The position numbers and the translations under genes were made by a program. From positions 1-64,000 of the forward strand of contig CAMAQN010000003.1 of the NCBI GenBank assembly GCA_945860535.1: 64,000 nucleotides of DNA. The letters are read 5' to 3'. The notes under the pieces are model-generated. The model worked only from the letters and a program-made list of their open reading frames with translations. It was not told the DNA's origin and ran no database searches. Source of the DNA: Auritidibacter sp. Marseille-P8566 (GTDB lineage Bacteria; Actinomycetota; Actinomycetes; Actinomycetales; Microbacteriaceae). Shown here in pieces: positions 11,829 to 20,613 of the stretch; the stretch's first letter is position 1; each line of letters begins with the position of its first letter.

Positions 11829-11860
11829 TGTTGCGCAACATGCCTTTTAACGGGTAATGT
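11829..11860 (+). promoter_or_regulatory. candidate promoter of the tRNA cluster (-35 TTGCGC within palindrome TGTTGCGCAACA, 18-bp spacer, -10 TAATGT)
   Basis: TTGCGC 11831-11836, TAATGT 11855-11860, tRNA-Glu begins 35 bp downstream. Confidence 0.4.
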
Positions 11861-11894
11861 TGTGCCTCGGTGCTTTTGAAGAAGCCAGCTTCGC

Positions 11895-11967
11895 GGCCCC
11901 ATCGTTTAGTGGCCTAGGACGCCGCCCTTTCACGGCGGTAGCACGGGTTCGAATCCCGTTGGGGTCA
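11895..11967 (+). tRNA. tRNA-Glu (anticodon TTC)
   Basis: GGCCCCA...TGGGGTC acceptor stem, GTTCGAATCCC T-arm, CCTTTCACGG anticodon loop. Confidence 0.96.
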
Positions 11968-11994
11968 CTCGGGCGATGTTGAAAGTACCACTCT

Positions 11995-12068
11995 GGCTCC
12001 GTAGCGCAGTTGGTTAGCGCGCCGCCCTGTCACGGCGGAGGTCGCGGGTTCAAGTCCCGTCGGAGTCG
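11995..12068 (+). tRNA. tRNA-Asp (anticodon GTC)
   Basis: GGCTCCG...CGGAGTC acceptor stem, CCCTGTCACGG anticodon arm, GTTCAAGTCCC T-arm. Confidence 0.96.
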
Positions 12069-12104
12069 CTTCGCTTATATAGCGAATGGGGAGAATTCTC
12101 TCCA

Positions 12105-12177
12105 GGCTCTGTAGCTCAGTTGGTAGAGCGAACGACTGAAAATCGTTAGGTCACCGGATCGACGCCGGTCGGAGCCA
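12105..12177 (+). tRNA. tRNA-Phe (anticodon GAA)
   Basis: GGCTCTG...CGGAGCC acceptor stem, GACTGAAAATC anticodon arm. Confidence 0.95.
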
Positions 12178-12187
12178 CCGCACAGAG

Positions 12188-12230
12188 AGGCGGACAGTGA
12201 CGATAATCTTCGGACTACTGTCCGCCTTTT
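12188..12230 (+). terminator. terminator-like hairpin downstream of tRNA-Phe, overlapping the EamA start
   Basis: AGGCGGACAGT (12188-12198) / ACTGTCCGCCT (12217-12227), 11-bp perfect stem, 18-nt loop, followed by T residues. Confidence 0.6.
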
Positions 12231-13066
12231 CTTATGGTTATGCCGACTTTGTTGGAGCGCTCGCTGCCAAAAAAGTAAGAGCGATAACTGTCACCACAAT
12301 CGCCTTCATCTTTGGGTTGGGAATTGCAACCGGGCTGAGCCTTTTCGTTGGCGCTAATTTCAGCCAAGCAGCAATCACCTCTGGAATCTATGCCGGCATT
12401 GCCTCTGGCATCGCAATTACCTGCCTCTATGCGGCACTGGCTTTAGGGCCAATCTCCATCGTTAGCCCGTTGACCGCTGTGATTAGCGCAATCATTCCGG
12501 TGGTCTTTGACCTAGCAACAGGTGCAAAGCTTGGGCCTTTTGCACTGGTTGCGATTGTTTTGATTTTGGTGGCTGTGGTTTTGGTGGCATTTGTGCCAGG
12601 ACTTGATTTCCACCTCCCTTCTGCTCGGGCCATGCTCTACTCGATTGGCGCGGGTGTTGGCTTCGCCGGCATCTTCGTTTTCCTTGATGGAGCCCCAAGC
12701 GATAGCGGTCTTGCCACCTTGATCGTGATGCGCATTGTCGGCATTGCGCTGATGTTTGCTGGTTTGGCATACGCATTCTTTAGATACCGCCCAAAGCAAT
12801 TTTTGGAGACCGAGGTCTTTAGCCGATCACTGATCTGGTTGGTACTGCTTGCAGCATTGGGCGATGTGCTTGGCAATGTGTTCTTCCTAGTTGCCACCCG
12901 TGCCGGCGAGTTGGCTATCGCAGCGGTGCTTACTTCCCTGTATCCGGTGGGAACAATCCTGCTTGCGCGTATAGTGCTCAAGGAGCGCATTGCAAAAAGC
13001 CAGTCGCTCGGAATCGTTTTAGCAATTGGGGCATGTGTCCTAATTGCAATTGGAAAACCCGCCTAG
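12197..13066 (+). CDS. EamA/DMT-family transporter
   Basis: About 10 TM segments, EamA repeat pattern (LSAFSYGYADFVGALAAKK; LTSLYPVGTILLARIVLKERI); GTG start. Confidence 0.85.
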   Translation: MTIIFGLLSAFSYGYADFVGALAAKKVRAITVTTIAFIFGLGIATGLSLFVGANFSQAAITSGIYAGIASGIAITCLYAALALGPISIVSPLTAVISAIIPVVFDLATGAKLGPFALVAIVLILVAVVLVAFVPGLDFHLPSARAMLYSIGAGVGFAGIFVFLDGAPSDSGLATLIVMRIVGIALMFAGLAYAFFRYRPKQFLETEVFSRSLIWLVLLAALGDVLGNVFFLVATRAGELAIAAVLTSLYPVGTILLARIVLKERIAKSQSLGIVLAIGACVLIAIGKPA

Positions 13067-13077
13067 GTCAGGAAAAA

Positions 13078-14682
13078 ATGTCTCAAACCAAAAACCGCTG
13101 GATCGCTCTGGTCTTTATCTCGATGGCCATCTCACTGGTCATCATCGACGGCACCATCGTCAACACCATCTTTCCTGCGGTCATCGAAGACCTAAACCTC
13201 AGCTCTACTGAGGTGCAGTGGGTTCAGGAAAGCTACGTGCTGGTTTTTGCATCGCTACTTTTGGTTTGGGGATCACTTGCCGACCGCTACGGCCGCAAGC
13301 TGCTATTGGTAGTTGGAATCGTGATTTTTGTTTTGGCTTCGGTATGGGCAGGTAACACCGACAGCGCTGAGACCATGATTTTGGCCCGTGTGATTCAGGG
13401 CATTGGTGGAGCGATGGTTTTGCCAACCACTTTGTCTTTGGTGAATGCAAATTTCGAGGGTAAAGAGCGCGGTATTGCCTTTGCAATCTGGGGTGCCACC
13501 ATCGGTGGAATGGTTGCGGTTGGACCGGTGCTTGGTGGCTGGTTGGCTACCGACTTCAGCTGGCGCTGGGCCTTTTTGATCAACTTGCCACTTGGCGTGA
13601 TCATCGTTGCCGGACTTATGTACTTCCTAGGGGAATCCAAGTCTGAACAGCGCAAGGGCGGCATCGACTGGGTCGGTGCAATCATCTCGGTGGTTATGTT
13701 CTCAACCTTGGTCTTTGGTCTTATTGAAGGTCGCGTCTATGGCTGGTGGGAGCAGACCAAGAACCAGTTTGAGCTCTTCGGTTTTGTTTGGCCATCCGAT
13801 GCCATCTCGGTCATCCCGGTTTCGCTAGCAATCTCTGTGGTGGCGACGGTTCTGTTTGTGCTTTGGGAGCGCAAGCGCGAGGCCGCTCACAAAAACGTGC
13901 TGCTGGATCTAAACCTTTTCCGCATTGCATCGTTTAGAAACGGTTCGATTGCGGCGGCCATCATCTCGATGGGTGAGTTTGGAATCCTGTTTGCAATTCC
14001 ACTTTGGTTGCAGAACGTGCTTGGACTGAGCCCAATTAGCTCCGGTTTGGTATTGCTTTGGCTAGCCGGTGGTGCATTTATGGCATCGGGTATTGGTGGA
14101 GCGCTTTCAGGTAAGTTGCCAGCTCACCGCGCAGTGCAGCTCGGTGTGCTACTTGAGCTAGTCGGTGTTGCCGGTGTTGGCTTCTTCGCTTCCCCTGAGA
14201 TTGGTTGGGTTGGCGTTGCGCCGTTCTTGTTCATCTACGGAATTGGTATCGGTCTTGCAACAGCACAGCTAACCGGCGTGATCATGGTTGATGTCCCGAT
14301 GGAGAAAATCGGTCAGGGTTCTGGCTCGCAGTCCACGGTTCGCCAAATTGGGTCGGCTTTGGGTATTGCGGTTTTGGGTTCGGTGCTTTTCACCGGCACC
14401 CAGATTTCCTTTGAGGACAAGCTTGGTGGTCTAAACGTTGAAACCAGCCAGACTGTGGTCTTGGTTGACGCGGTAGTCGAGTCAGCCGGTGGTGCAATCC
14501 CTCAGCTCAGCGAAGCGCTTCAGGCTCAGCAGGTGCCGCAGGCTGCTGCTGATGAAATCCAGGTTGCCGCGGGTGAAGCATTCACCGAAGGTGCGAAGTG
14601 GGCTTCGTTTGCAGCCGCTTTGTTCTTGCTACTGGGCTTTGCATCGACCTTCAACCTATCGAGTCGAGTCAGGAAAGATTAG
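13078..14682 (+). CDS. MFS transporter, DHA2 (EmrB/QacA) family
   Basis: IDGTIVNTIFPAVIEDL, WGSLADRYGRK, RVIQGIGGAMVLPTTLSLV; ATG at 13078 preferred over the tracked start 13033. Confidence 0.9.
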   Translation: MSQTKNRWIALVFISMAISLVIIDGTIVNTIFPAVIEDLNLSSTEVQWVQESYVLVFASLLLVWGSLADRYGRKLLLVVGIVIFVLASVWAGNTDSAETMILARVIQGIGGAMVLPTTLSLVNANFEGKERGIAFAIWGATIGGMVAVGPVLGGWLATDFSWRWAFLINLPLGVIIVAGLMYFLGESKSEQRKGGIDWVGAIISVVMFSTLVFGLIEGRVYGWWEQTKNQFELFGFVWPSDAISVIPVSLAISVVATVLFVLWERKREAAHKNVLLDLNLFRIASFRNGSIAAAIISMGEFGILFAIPLWLQNVLGLSPISSGLVLLWLAGGAFMASGIGGALSGKLPAHRAVQLGVLLELVGVAGVGFFASPEIGWVGVAPFLFIYGIGIGLATAQLTGVIMVDVPMEKIGQGSGSQSTVRQIGSALGIAVLGSVLFTGTQISFEDKLGGLNVETSQTVVLVDAVVESAGGAIPQLSEALQAQQVPQAAADEIQVAAGEAFTEGAKWASFAAALFLLLGFASTFNLSSRVRKD

Positions 14683-15010
14683 CGTCCGCAAAGTGGCAAG
14701 CCGCATCGTAGATGTACTTGCCTAGACCTTTGCGGTAACCCTCATATGTTTCGTTGAAGCCGGTTGGCAGCACGTAGCTCATCGCGAGCGACTTATAACT
14801 CTCGCGATTTGGCGTCCAAAACTGCAGGCAAAAGTCGTAGTGCTTTTGGATTGCAGCCTGCATTTGATCTGAGCTATGGGAAAGCCCTGCATCGAGATAT
14901 CCAACCATTTCCTGAGTGATCGCATCAAACTGCGCCGCAAACTGCTGGTTCTGCTCTTTGCTATAGCTGTTTTGGTGGTAGCTACCGGCTACAAAACTTT
15001 CATCATTCAT
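14669..15010 (-). CDS. stand-alone TipAS-like domain protein
   Basis: QQFAAQFDAITQEMVGYLDAGLSHSSDQMQAAIQKHYDFCLQFWTPNRESYKSLAMSYV...FNETYEGYRKGLGKYIYDAACHFA resembles the TipA effector-binding domain; internal ATG at 15010 preferred, no HTH N-terminus present. Confidence 0.65.
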   Translation of the reverse strand: MNDESFVAGSYHQNSYSKEQNQQFAAQFDAITQEMVGYLDAGLSHSSDQMQAAIQKHYDFCLQFWTPNRESYKSLAMSYVLPTGFNETYEGYRKGLGKYIYDAACHFADANLS

Positions 15011-15053
15011 GATTTCTAGAGCATAGCCAGCAAAGAACCGATAGGTTGTTGAG

Positions 15054-15431
15054 GTGCCAATCAAAGCCAAAATTCTCGGGTATGTTTTCCTGGGCGGAGC
15101 CCTTGGAGCGATGCTCCGATATCTTATTTTTGAGGCCACGGCTGGTTTGGCGAGCTGGCCAACCTATGAGCTAATTGCTCTTTTCATCGTGAATCTCACC
15201 GGTGCATTCTTTTTGGGAATCACCGCTCGATACCCATACTTCCAATCGGAAACCTGCCGCAATCTTTGGGGTGTTGGTTTTGCAGGATCTTTTACGACCA
15301 TGTCAGCGCTCAATCTATGGATCGACTACCAGGGCTTAGGCCTTGAGGTAATTGCCATGTTCGTGGCCGGCTTTGCACTCTATTGGCTCGGGTTTGAACT
15401 TGGTCGCAAGGCTGCGAGGCGGCAAAGCTAA
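15054..15431 (+). CDS. crcB: fluoride exporter CrcB/Fluc subunit 1
   Basis: GGALGAMLRYLI, FIVNLTGAFFLGI, GFAGSFTTMSALNLW. Confidence 0.9.
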   Translation: MPIKAKILGYVFLGGALGAMLRYLIFEATAGLASWPTYELIALFIVNLTGAFFLGITARYPYFQSETCRNLWGVGFAGSFTTMSALNLWIDYQGLGLEVIAMFVAGFALYWLGFELGRKAARRQS

Positions 15432-15796
15432 TGCAGTGGTTCTTGGTTTTCATTCTTATTGGAGTTGCCGGCGGAGCTGGCTCGGTGATGAGGGCGCTAC
15501 TTACCCGATTCGATGGCTGGTTGCCGTATGGCCTGTTTCTTGCGAACAGCCTGGCCGCTGGCCTAGTTGGCTGGTTAGTGGTGGGTTCATCTCTGTCCGC
15601 GGGTTACCTAACCCTTACAACCGCTGGTTTTGCTGCCACCGTTGGTTTTGCCGGCGGGCTATCGACCTTCTCAACCGCGATGAAGGCGAGCTTTGATTTC
15701 TATCACCGCGGACGCTTGGTCCAAAGCTCTATCACCATGGTTGGCAATCTATTTATCCCCATCGGTGCGCTCATGCTGGCAGCGGTACTGCGCTAG
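15431..15796 (+). CDS. crcB: fluoride exporter CrcB/Fluc subunit 2
   Basis: GGAGSVMRALLTR, LANSLAAGLVG, GFAGGLSTFSTAMKA; overlaps subunit 1. Confidence 0.9.
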   Translation: MQWFLVFILIGVAGGAGSVMRALLTRFDGWLPYGLFLANSLAAGLVGWLVVGSSLSAGYLTLTTAGFAATVGFAGGLSTFSTAMKASFDFYHRGRLVQSSITMVGNLFIPIGALMLAAVLR

Positions 15797-15881
15797 CCCT
15801 GCTACAATCAACGGCAGAATTCAAAGGTTTCTCTGGGCACCGAAGGGTATCTAGAACACATAGAGATTAAGGGGGCTCGCC

Positions 15882-16100
15882 ATGGGGCGTGGCCGTCAAA
15901 AAGCGAAGAACACCAAGGTTGCTCGCGAGCTGAAGTACTACAGCCCGGCAACCGATTACAACGCGCTCGAAGCCGAACTTGGGCACAAGAGCCCTGAAGA
16001 TGGGCCTGACTATGAAGACAAGTGGGCAGATCTTTACGCCGACGAGGACGAAGAGCCGGCTACCGGCGATGAGCGCACCGTCGAAATCGACGAAGAGTAG
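15882..16100 (+). CDS. DUF3073-type small acidic protein
   Basis: MGRGRQKAKNTKVARELKYYSPATDYNALEAELG. Confidence 0.88.
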   Translation: MGRGRQKAKNTKVARELKYYSPATDYNALEAELGHKSPEDGPDYEDKWADLYADEDEEPATGDERTVEIDEE

Positions 16101-16114
16101 AAACTAAGCCTGCC

Positions 16115-16477
16115 TCACCAGGCGGTAGCGCCAACGACCAAGCCATAAACAATCTCCAGGTTGATTCTGGAATCGGTGTAATCCTCGGTCAGGGCAAAGC
16201 TTTCGCCATCTTCGATGGCAATTCGATAAGACAAATCCGCAGTCTCAATGGCTGCAATTGCCTCGGCCTTAGTCATGCCGACGATCTGGCAGGCCAATAG
16301 CTTGGTCTCAACGTGTTTAGGTGAAAACTGATCCGGAGCGGTGTCACGGAAACACAGCGCATTCGGAGTGCTTCTGGGTTCTGGAGCTGAGGTTGACAGC
16401 TGCTGGCCGACAAAGAAGGCCGAGAAGGTGGTGACTGTTCCAACGATTATTGCCGCAAAGAATTTCTTATTCTGCAT
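16115..16477 (-). CDS. small N-terminally anchored or secreted hypothetical protein (I78-inhibitor-like C-terminus)
   Basis: ATG at 16477: MQNKKFFAAIIVGTVTTFSAFFVGQQL signal/anchor, then GMTKAEAIAAIETADLSYRIAIEDG. Confidence 0.6.
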   Translation of the reverse strand: MQNKKFFAAIIVGTVTTFSAFFVGQQLSTSAPEPRSTPNALCFRDTAPDQFSPKHVETKLLACQIVGMTKAEAIAAIETADLSYRIAIEDGESFALTEDYTDSRINLEIVYGLVVGATAW

Positions 16478-17567
16478 AGTTGCCAACCAGGCGAACCGCG
16501 CCACCGCGAACGCCCTTGGCTTCAGAGATATAGCCAGGCAATTCTGAATCGCAAGGTGTCGACTCGATGATTCCAAGCTGCCAAGCAGGGATTCCGAGCT
16601 CAGAGATCATGCCTTCAATCTCTGAGGCGAAGTCCTTGCGAACCACAACGGCAAAACCCAAACCTAGGTTCCAGGTTGATTCAAAACCATTGAGGTCATA
16701 GCCACCCCAACCTGCCAGCACCCTGAACACCTGGTTTGGACTCCAGCTGCCTCGGTCCACATCTAGCGAAACTGTTTGAGGCAAGACTCGAGAAAGGTTT
16801 GCTGCAATGCCGCCGCCGGTGATGTGGCTCATGGTTGAAATCTGCGCCGAGTAGCGATCGAGCACCTTGTTGAGGACACCGGTGTAAAGCCGGGTTGGCT
16901 CAAGTAATTCTTCGCCAAGGGTTTTGCTGAATTCCGGCACCTGATCGGTGTATTTCAAACCCCGGTCGGCGACGATCTTGCGGACCAGCGAATAACCGTT
17001 GGAGTGAAGGCCAGAAGCCTCAAGGCCAAGTACTACATCGCCAACCTGGACTCGTTCTGCAGAGAGCATCTTGGATTTTTCAACCACACCAACAGCAGCA
17101 CCTGCAACGTCATATTCGTGCTCACCCAAAAGACCTGGGTGCTCTGCGGTTTCGCCGCCAACAAGTGCAACGTCTACCTCTTTGCACGCGCTTGCAATGC
17201 CGCGAACGATCTCTGCGATGCGGGTCGGTTCGATCTTGCCGGTCGCGATGTAGTCGGTCATAAACAAACTGCGAGCGCCGACCACCACGATGTCGTCGAC
17301 CACCATGCCAACCAGGTCCTGGCCAATGGTGTCGTGCTTGTCAATCGCCTGAGCGATAGCGACCTTGGTGCCAACGCCATCGGTTGAGGTGGCAAGAATT
17401 GGGTGGTCGTAGTCCTTTAGAAACTTGGCATCGATCATGCCGGCAAAGCCGCCAACGCCGCCAAGAACCAAGTTGCTGTGGGTAGCGCTAACGGCCGCCT
17501 TCATAAGCTCTACGGCTTTATCGCCGGCCTCGGTGTCGACACCGGATGCAGCGTAAGGATTAGGCAT
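16467..17567 (-). CDS. purM: phosphoribosylformylglycinamidine cyclo-ligase
   Basis: YAASGVDTEAGDKAVELMK, ATSTDGVGTKVAIAQ, MSHITGGGIAANLSRVLP; ATG at 17567. Confidence 0.95.
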   Translation of the reverse strand: MPNPYAASGVDTEAGDKAVELMKAAVSATHSNLVLGGVGGFAGMIDAKFLKDYDHPILATSTDGVGTKVAIAQAIDKHDTIGQDLVGMVVDDIVVVGARSLFMTDYIATGKIEPTRIAEIVRGIASACKEVDVALVGGETAEHPGLLGEHEYDVAGAAVGVVEKSKMLSAERVQVGDVVLGLEASGLHSNGYSLVRKIVADRGLKYTDQVPEFSKTLGEELLEPTRLYTGVLNKVLDRYSAQISTMSHITGGGIAANLSRVLPQTVSLDVDRGSWSPNQVFRVLAGWGGYDLNGFESTWNLGLGFAVVVRKDFASEIEGMISELGIPAWQLGIIESTPCDSELPGYISEAKGVRGGAVRLVGNYAE

Positions 17568-19062
17568 TTGGGTGGACGTGACCTTCCTCGCGGATGGTTG
17601 CAACGCCACGCTCTAATAGGTTCTTGCCCAATCGCTCCGCCACAGGAAGTTCGATTGGGTACTCACCGGTAAAGCAGGCGGTGCATAGCTCGCGCTCCTG
17701 TTGATTGGTGGATGCGATCATGCCGTCTTTAGAGAGGTAGCCAAGCGAATCTGCTCCCAGCGACTTTCTAACATCCTCGACCCCGAGTCCCGACGCAATT
17801 AGTTCCGCACGAGATGCAAAGTCGATGCCGTAGAAACATGGCCAGGTAATCGGTGGACTGGAGATTCGAACGTGAACTTCAGCCGCTCCAGCTTCTTTTA
17901 GCATCTTCACCAGCGCGCGCTGGGTGTTGCCACGAACAATTGAGTCATCAACGACAATCAACCGCTTGCCGGCAATAACCTCACGCAGTGGGTTGAGTTT
18001 CAACCTGATACCCAACTGGCGAATGGTTTGCGAAGGCTGAATAAAGGTTCTACCGACGTAGGCGTTCTTTACTAACCCGTGACCGAATGGAATACCTGAG
18101 GCCTCTGAGAAACCGATAGCTGCCGGAGTACCTGACTCAGGAGTTGGCATAACCAAATCAGCTTCGACCGGATGCTCCTTGGCCAGGGTTCTACCCATCT
18201 CAACTCGAGCCTCGTAAACCACTCGGCCATTGATAGCGGTGTCTGGCCTTGCTAGATAAACGTATTCAAATACGCAGCCGGCACGCTTCTTGGTCGCGAA
18301 GGTCGCCGAGCGAAGGCCATTCTCATCGATTGCGATTAGCTCGCCAGGTTCGATCTCGCGAACAAAGGATGCGCCAACTATATCCAGCGCTGCAGACTCG
18401 GAAGCCACAACCCAGCCGCGCTCCAAGCGACCCAAAACCAGCGGCCTAACGCCCTGCGGATCGCGCGCTGCATAGAGGGTTCCCTCGTCCATGAAGGTGA
18501 GGCAGTAAGCACCCTTGATCAAAGGCAAAAGTTCTAGCGCGGTCGCCTCAAGCGATGAATCCGGGTTACCGGTTAGCAAAGCGGTTAGCACCGCGGTGTC
18601 AGTAGTGTTGCCGCTACGAAGCTCAGACTCATGATCCGGGTAGCGCTGCTCTAGAAGCTCTAGAAGCTCAGAGGTGTTGGTGAGGTTTCCGTTGTGAGCC
18701 AGCGCAATTGTGCCGTTGGCAGTTTTGCCTAGGGTCGGCTGAGCATTACGCCAATGGGAAGCACCGGTAGTTGAATACCTGGTGTGACCGATTGCGATGT
18801 GGCCCTGGAGTGATTCCAGAGCTGCCTCGTTGAAAACCTGCGAGACCAGACCCATGTCTTTGTAAACCAGGATCTTTTCGCCGGTTGAGGTTGCAATACC
18901 GGCGGATTCTTGCCCTCGGTGCTGAAGTGCGTAAAGACCGAAGTAGGTAAGTTTTGCAACTTCTTCGCCCGGTGCCCAAACACCAAAGACGCCGCACTGA
19001 TCTTGCGGACCCTTCTCACCTGGAAGGATGTCGTGATTTAGCAGACCATCGCCGCGAATCAC
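17560..19062 (-). CDS. purF: amidophosphoribosyltransferase
   Basis: DQCGVFGVW, LQHRGQESAGIA, VVDDSIVRGNTQR. Confidence 0.96.
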   Translation of the reverse strand: MIRGDGLLNHDILPGEKGPQDQCGVFGVWAPGEEVAKLTYFGLYALQHRGQESAGIATSTGEKILVYKDMGLVSQVFNEAALESLQGHIAIGHTRYSTTGASHWRNAQPTLGKTANGTIALAHNGNLTNTSELLELLEQRYPDHESELRSGNTTDTAVLTALLTGNPDSSLEATALELLPLIKGAYCLTFMDEGTLYAARDPQGVRPLVLGRLERGWVVASESAALDIVGASFVREIEPGELIAIDENGLRSATFATKKRAGCVFEYVYLARPDTAINGRVVYEARVEMGRTLAKEHPVEADLVMPTPESGTPAAIGFSEASGIPFGHGLVKNAYVGRTFIQPSQTIRQLGIRLKLNPLREVIAGKRLIVVDDSIVRGNTQRALVKMLKEAGAAEVHVRISSPPITWPCFYGIDFASRAELIASGLGVEDVRKSLGADSLGYLSKDGMIASTNQQERELCTACFTGEYPIELPVAERLGKNLLERGVATIREEGHVHPNA

Positions 19063-19388
19063 TGATTAGCTCTTTCAGCCAAAGCTCGCTTGGTCTTTCT
19101 AGAGGTCAGCAAATCAATTGCAAGTGCGAAGAACAAACCCAGGCCAAAGCCCAGGGAACCAAGGGACAGAATCAACAGTCCAAGAATGTTCTCGTTAGAA
19201 CGCTGATCTTGAGGGATTAGAAGAAAAACCACAAAGGCTGCGACTGCTCCAAAAACAGCGCCGGTAATTGCCCAGGTTGCAATCTTTGGTGCACGGCGAA
19301 TCTCTACCTCTTCGGGCAGGTTTTGCTTGGGCTTGGTCACATACTCATTAAACAATGTTTTAGCCTGCCAGCGCGGGTTTTTACGCAA
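19059..19388 (-). CDS. two-TM hypothetical membrane protein
   Basis: 109 aa, two hydrophobic segments, 4-nt overlap with purF. Confidence 0.6.
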   Translation of the reverse strand: MRKNPRWQAKTLFNEYVTKPKQNLPEEVEIRRAPKIATWAITGAVFGAVAAFVVFLLIPQDQRSNENILGLLILSLGSLGFGLGLFFALAIDLLTSRKTKRALAERANQ

Positions 19389-19406
19389 ATGGGTGGGCTG
19401 GATTTA

Positions 19407-19736
19407 TCAAAAGACCGAAGCTATTTCGTGGGCACGTACCCCAGAAAGCACCATCCCAGCACCAATTGGGACCTCATCAAAGGAAATGTGCTTTAGCGCA
19501 AGCTCTATGAATAGTTCCGGAATGATCTCAACCACGTTCGGTGGTGTGCCGCGGCGGTGGTCCATACCCGCGATGCACTGCACCGCACCATACGGAGGAA
19601 CGCGCAATTCGATTGTTCCACCCGGGTGGCGAATCTCGATTTCTTGCAGCAGGTAGCGAACCGCGGTCGGCAGCTGATCGGGAAGGTTTGCGAGTGCTAA
19701 TTCACCTTCTTGCGCGGAGATTCGCTTTTTACCCAT
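19407..19736 (-). CDS. sterol-carrier-family-like protein
   Basis: VRYLLQEIEIRHPGGTIELRVPPYGAVQCIAGMDHRRGTPPNVVE; actinobacterial SCP-like family. Confidence 0.65.
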   Translation of the reverse strand: MGKKRISAQEGELALANLPDQLPTAVRYLLQEIEIRHPGGTIELRVPPYGAVQCIAGMDHRRGTPPNVVEIIPELFIELALKHISFDEVPIGAGMVLSGVRAHEIASVF

Positions 19737-19773
19737 ACCTAATTATCTATGGGCTTGGGCTTAGGCTGGTGGG

Positions 19774-20613
19774 GTGCTCAGACGCCTATTAGTAATCTCC
19801 CGCCCAGTGCTGTGGGTAAACACCATCGGCACCTCAGTGATGGGTATGTGGCTTGCCGGCTACCTCTGGGACTGGCGCATGCTGCCGATTCTTATTTGGG
19901 TGACCCTGCCGTTCAACCTATTGATCTACGGCATCAACGACATCTTTGATCAGGAAACCGACAACATAAACGCCCGCAAGGGTGGTTATGAAGGCGCACA
20001 CATTTCTCCAAGTGAGGTGAAGCCAATTTGGTGGGGAGTAATTCTCACTAACGTTCCATTCTTGGTTAACTTCGCAATCACCTTGCCATGGCAGGCAACC
20101 GCCTGGATGGTCGCCTACAGCCTGTTCTTCACCTTCTACTCAGCACCTCCGCTGAGGTTCAAGGCTCGTCCCTACCTGGACAGCTTCTCAAACACCGACT
20201 ACGCCTTCCCACTGGCATTTGTGCCACTTGCCCTTGGTCACGAACCACTTTGGTTGGCGGTGTTTGGTCTAATGGCTTGGTCGATTGCCAAGCATGCCTA
20301 TGACGCAATTCAGGACATCCCGCAGGATTCCGACACTGGAATCCAAACCACCGCGGTTCACCTGGGTGTCAAAAAGACCTTGGTTTGGTCTGGTTTCTGG
20401 TGGGCAGTATCAACGGTGCTTTTTGCTTTGGTAAACATCCCGGTAGCAATCGTGAACTTTGTCATCGCCGGCTACCTGGTGCTGACTGTTTGGCGCACGC
20501 CAACCCCTAAGCGTGCTCACGACGTTTATAAGTACTCGATCGCTTTCCCATACGTCGCCGGTGCAGTAGCCGGTGTGCAGCTTGTAACGGCAATCGCACT
20601 CGGCTGGTATTAG
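19774..20613 (+). CDS. UbiA-superfamily prenyltransferase, lycopene elongase (CrtEb)-like
   Basis: SRPVLWVNTIGTSVMG, LIYGINDIFDQETDNINARKGGYEGA (NDxxD with GGxEGA as in CrtEb), FYSAPPLRFKARPYLD. Confidence 0.8.
   Translation: MLRRLLVISRPVLWVNTIGTSVMGMWLAGYLWDWRMLPILIWVTLPFNLLIYGINDIFDQETDNINARKGGYEGAHISPSEVKPIWWGVILTNVPFLVNFAITLPWQATAWMVAYSLFFTFYSAPPLRFKARPYLDSFSNTDYAFPLAFVPLALGHEPLWLAVFGLMAWSIAKHAYDAIQDIPQDSDTGIQTTAVHLGVKKTLVWSGFWWAVSTVLFALVNIPVAIVNFVIAGYLVLTVWRTPTPKRAHDVYKYSIAFPYVAGAVAGVQLVTAIALGWY

Noticed and set aside
15011-15053. Fluoride riboswitch upstream of crcB
   Set aside because: The 43-bp gap is too short and no riboswitch-like fold was evident
14669-15139. N-terminal 43-residue extension of the TipAS-like ORF
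   Set aside because: It runs over the first codons of the divergent crcB gene and shows no domain; internal ATG at 15010 is more plausible
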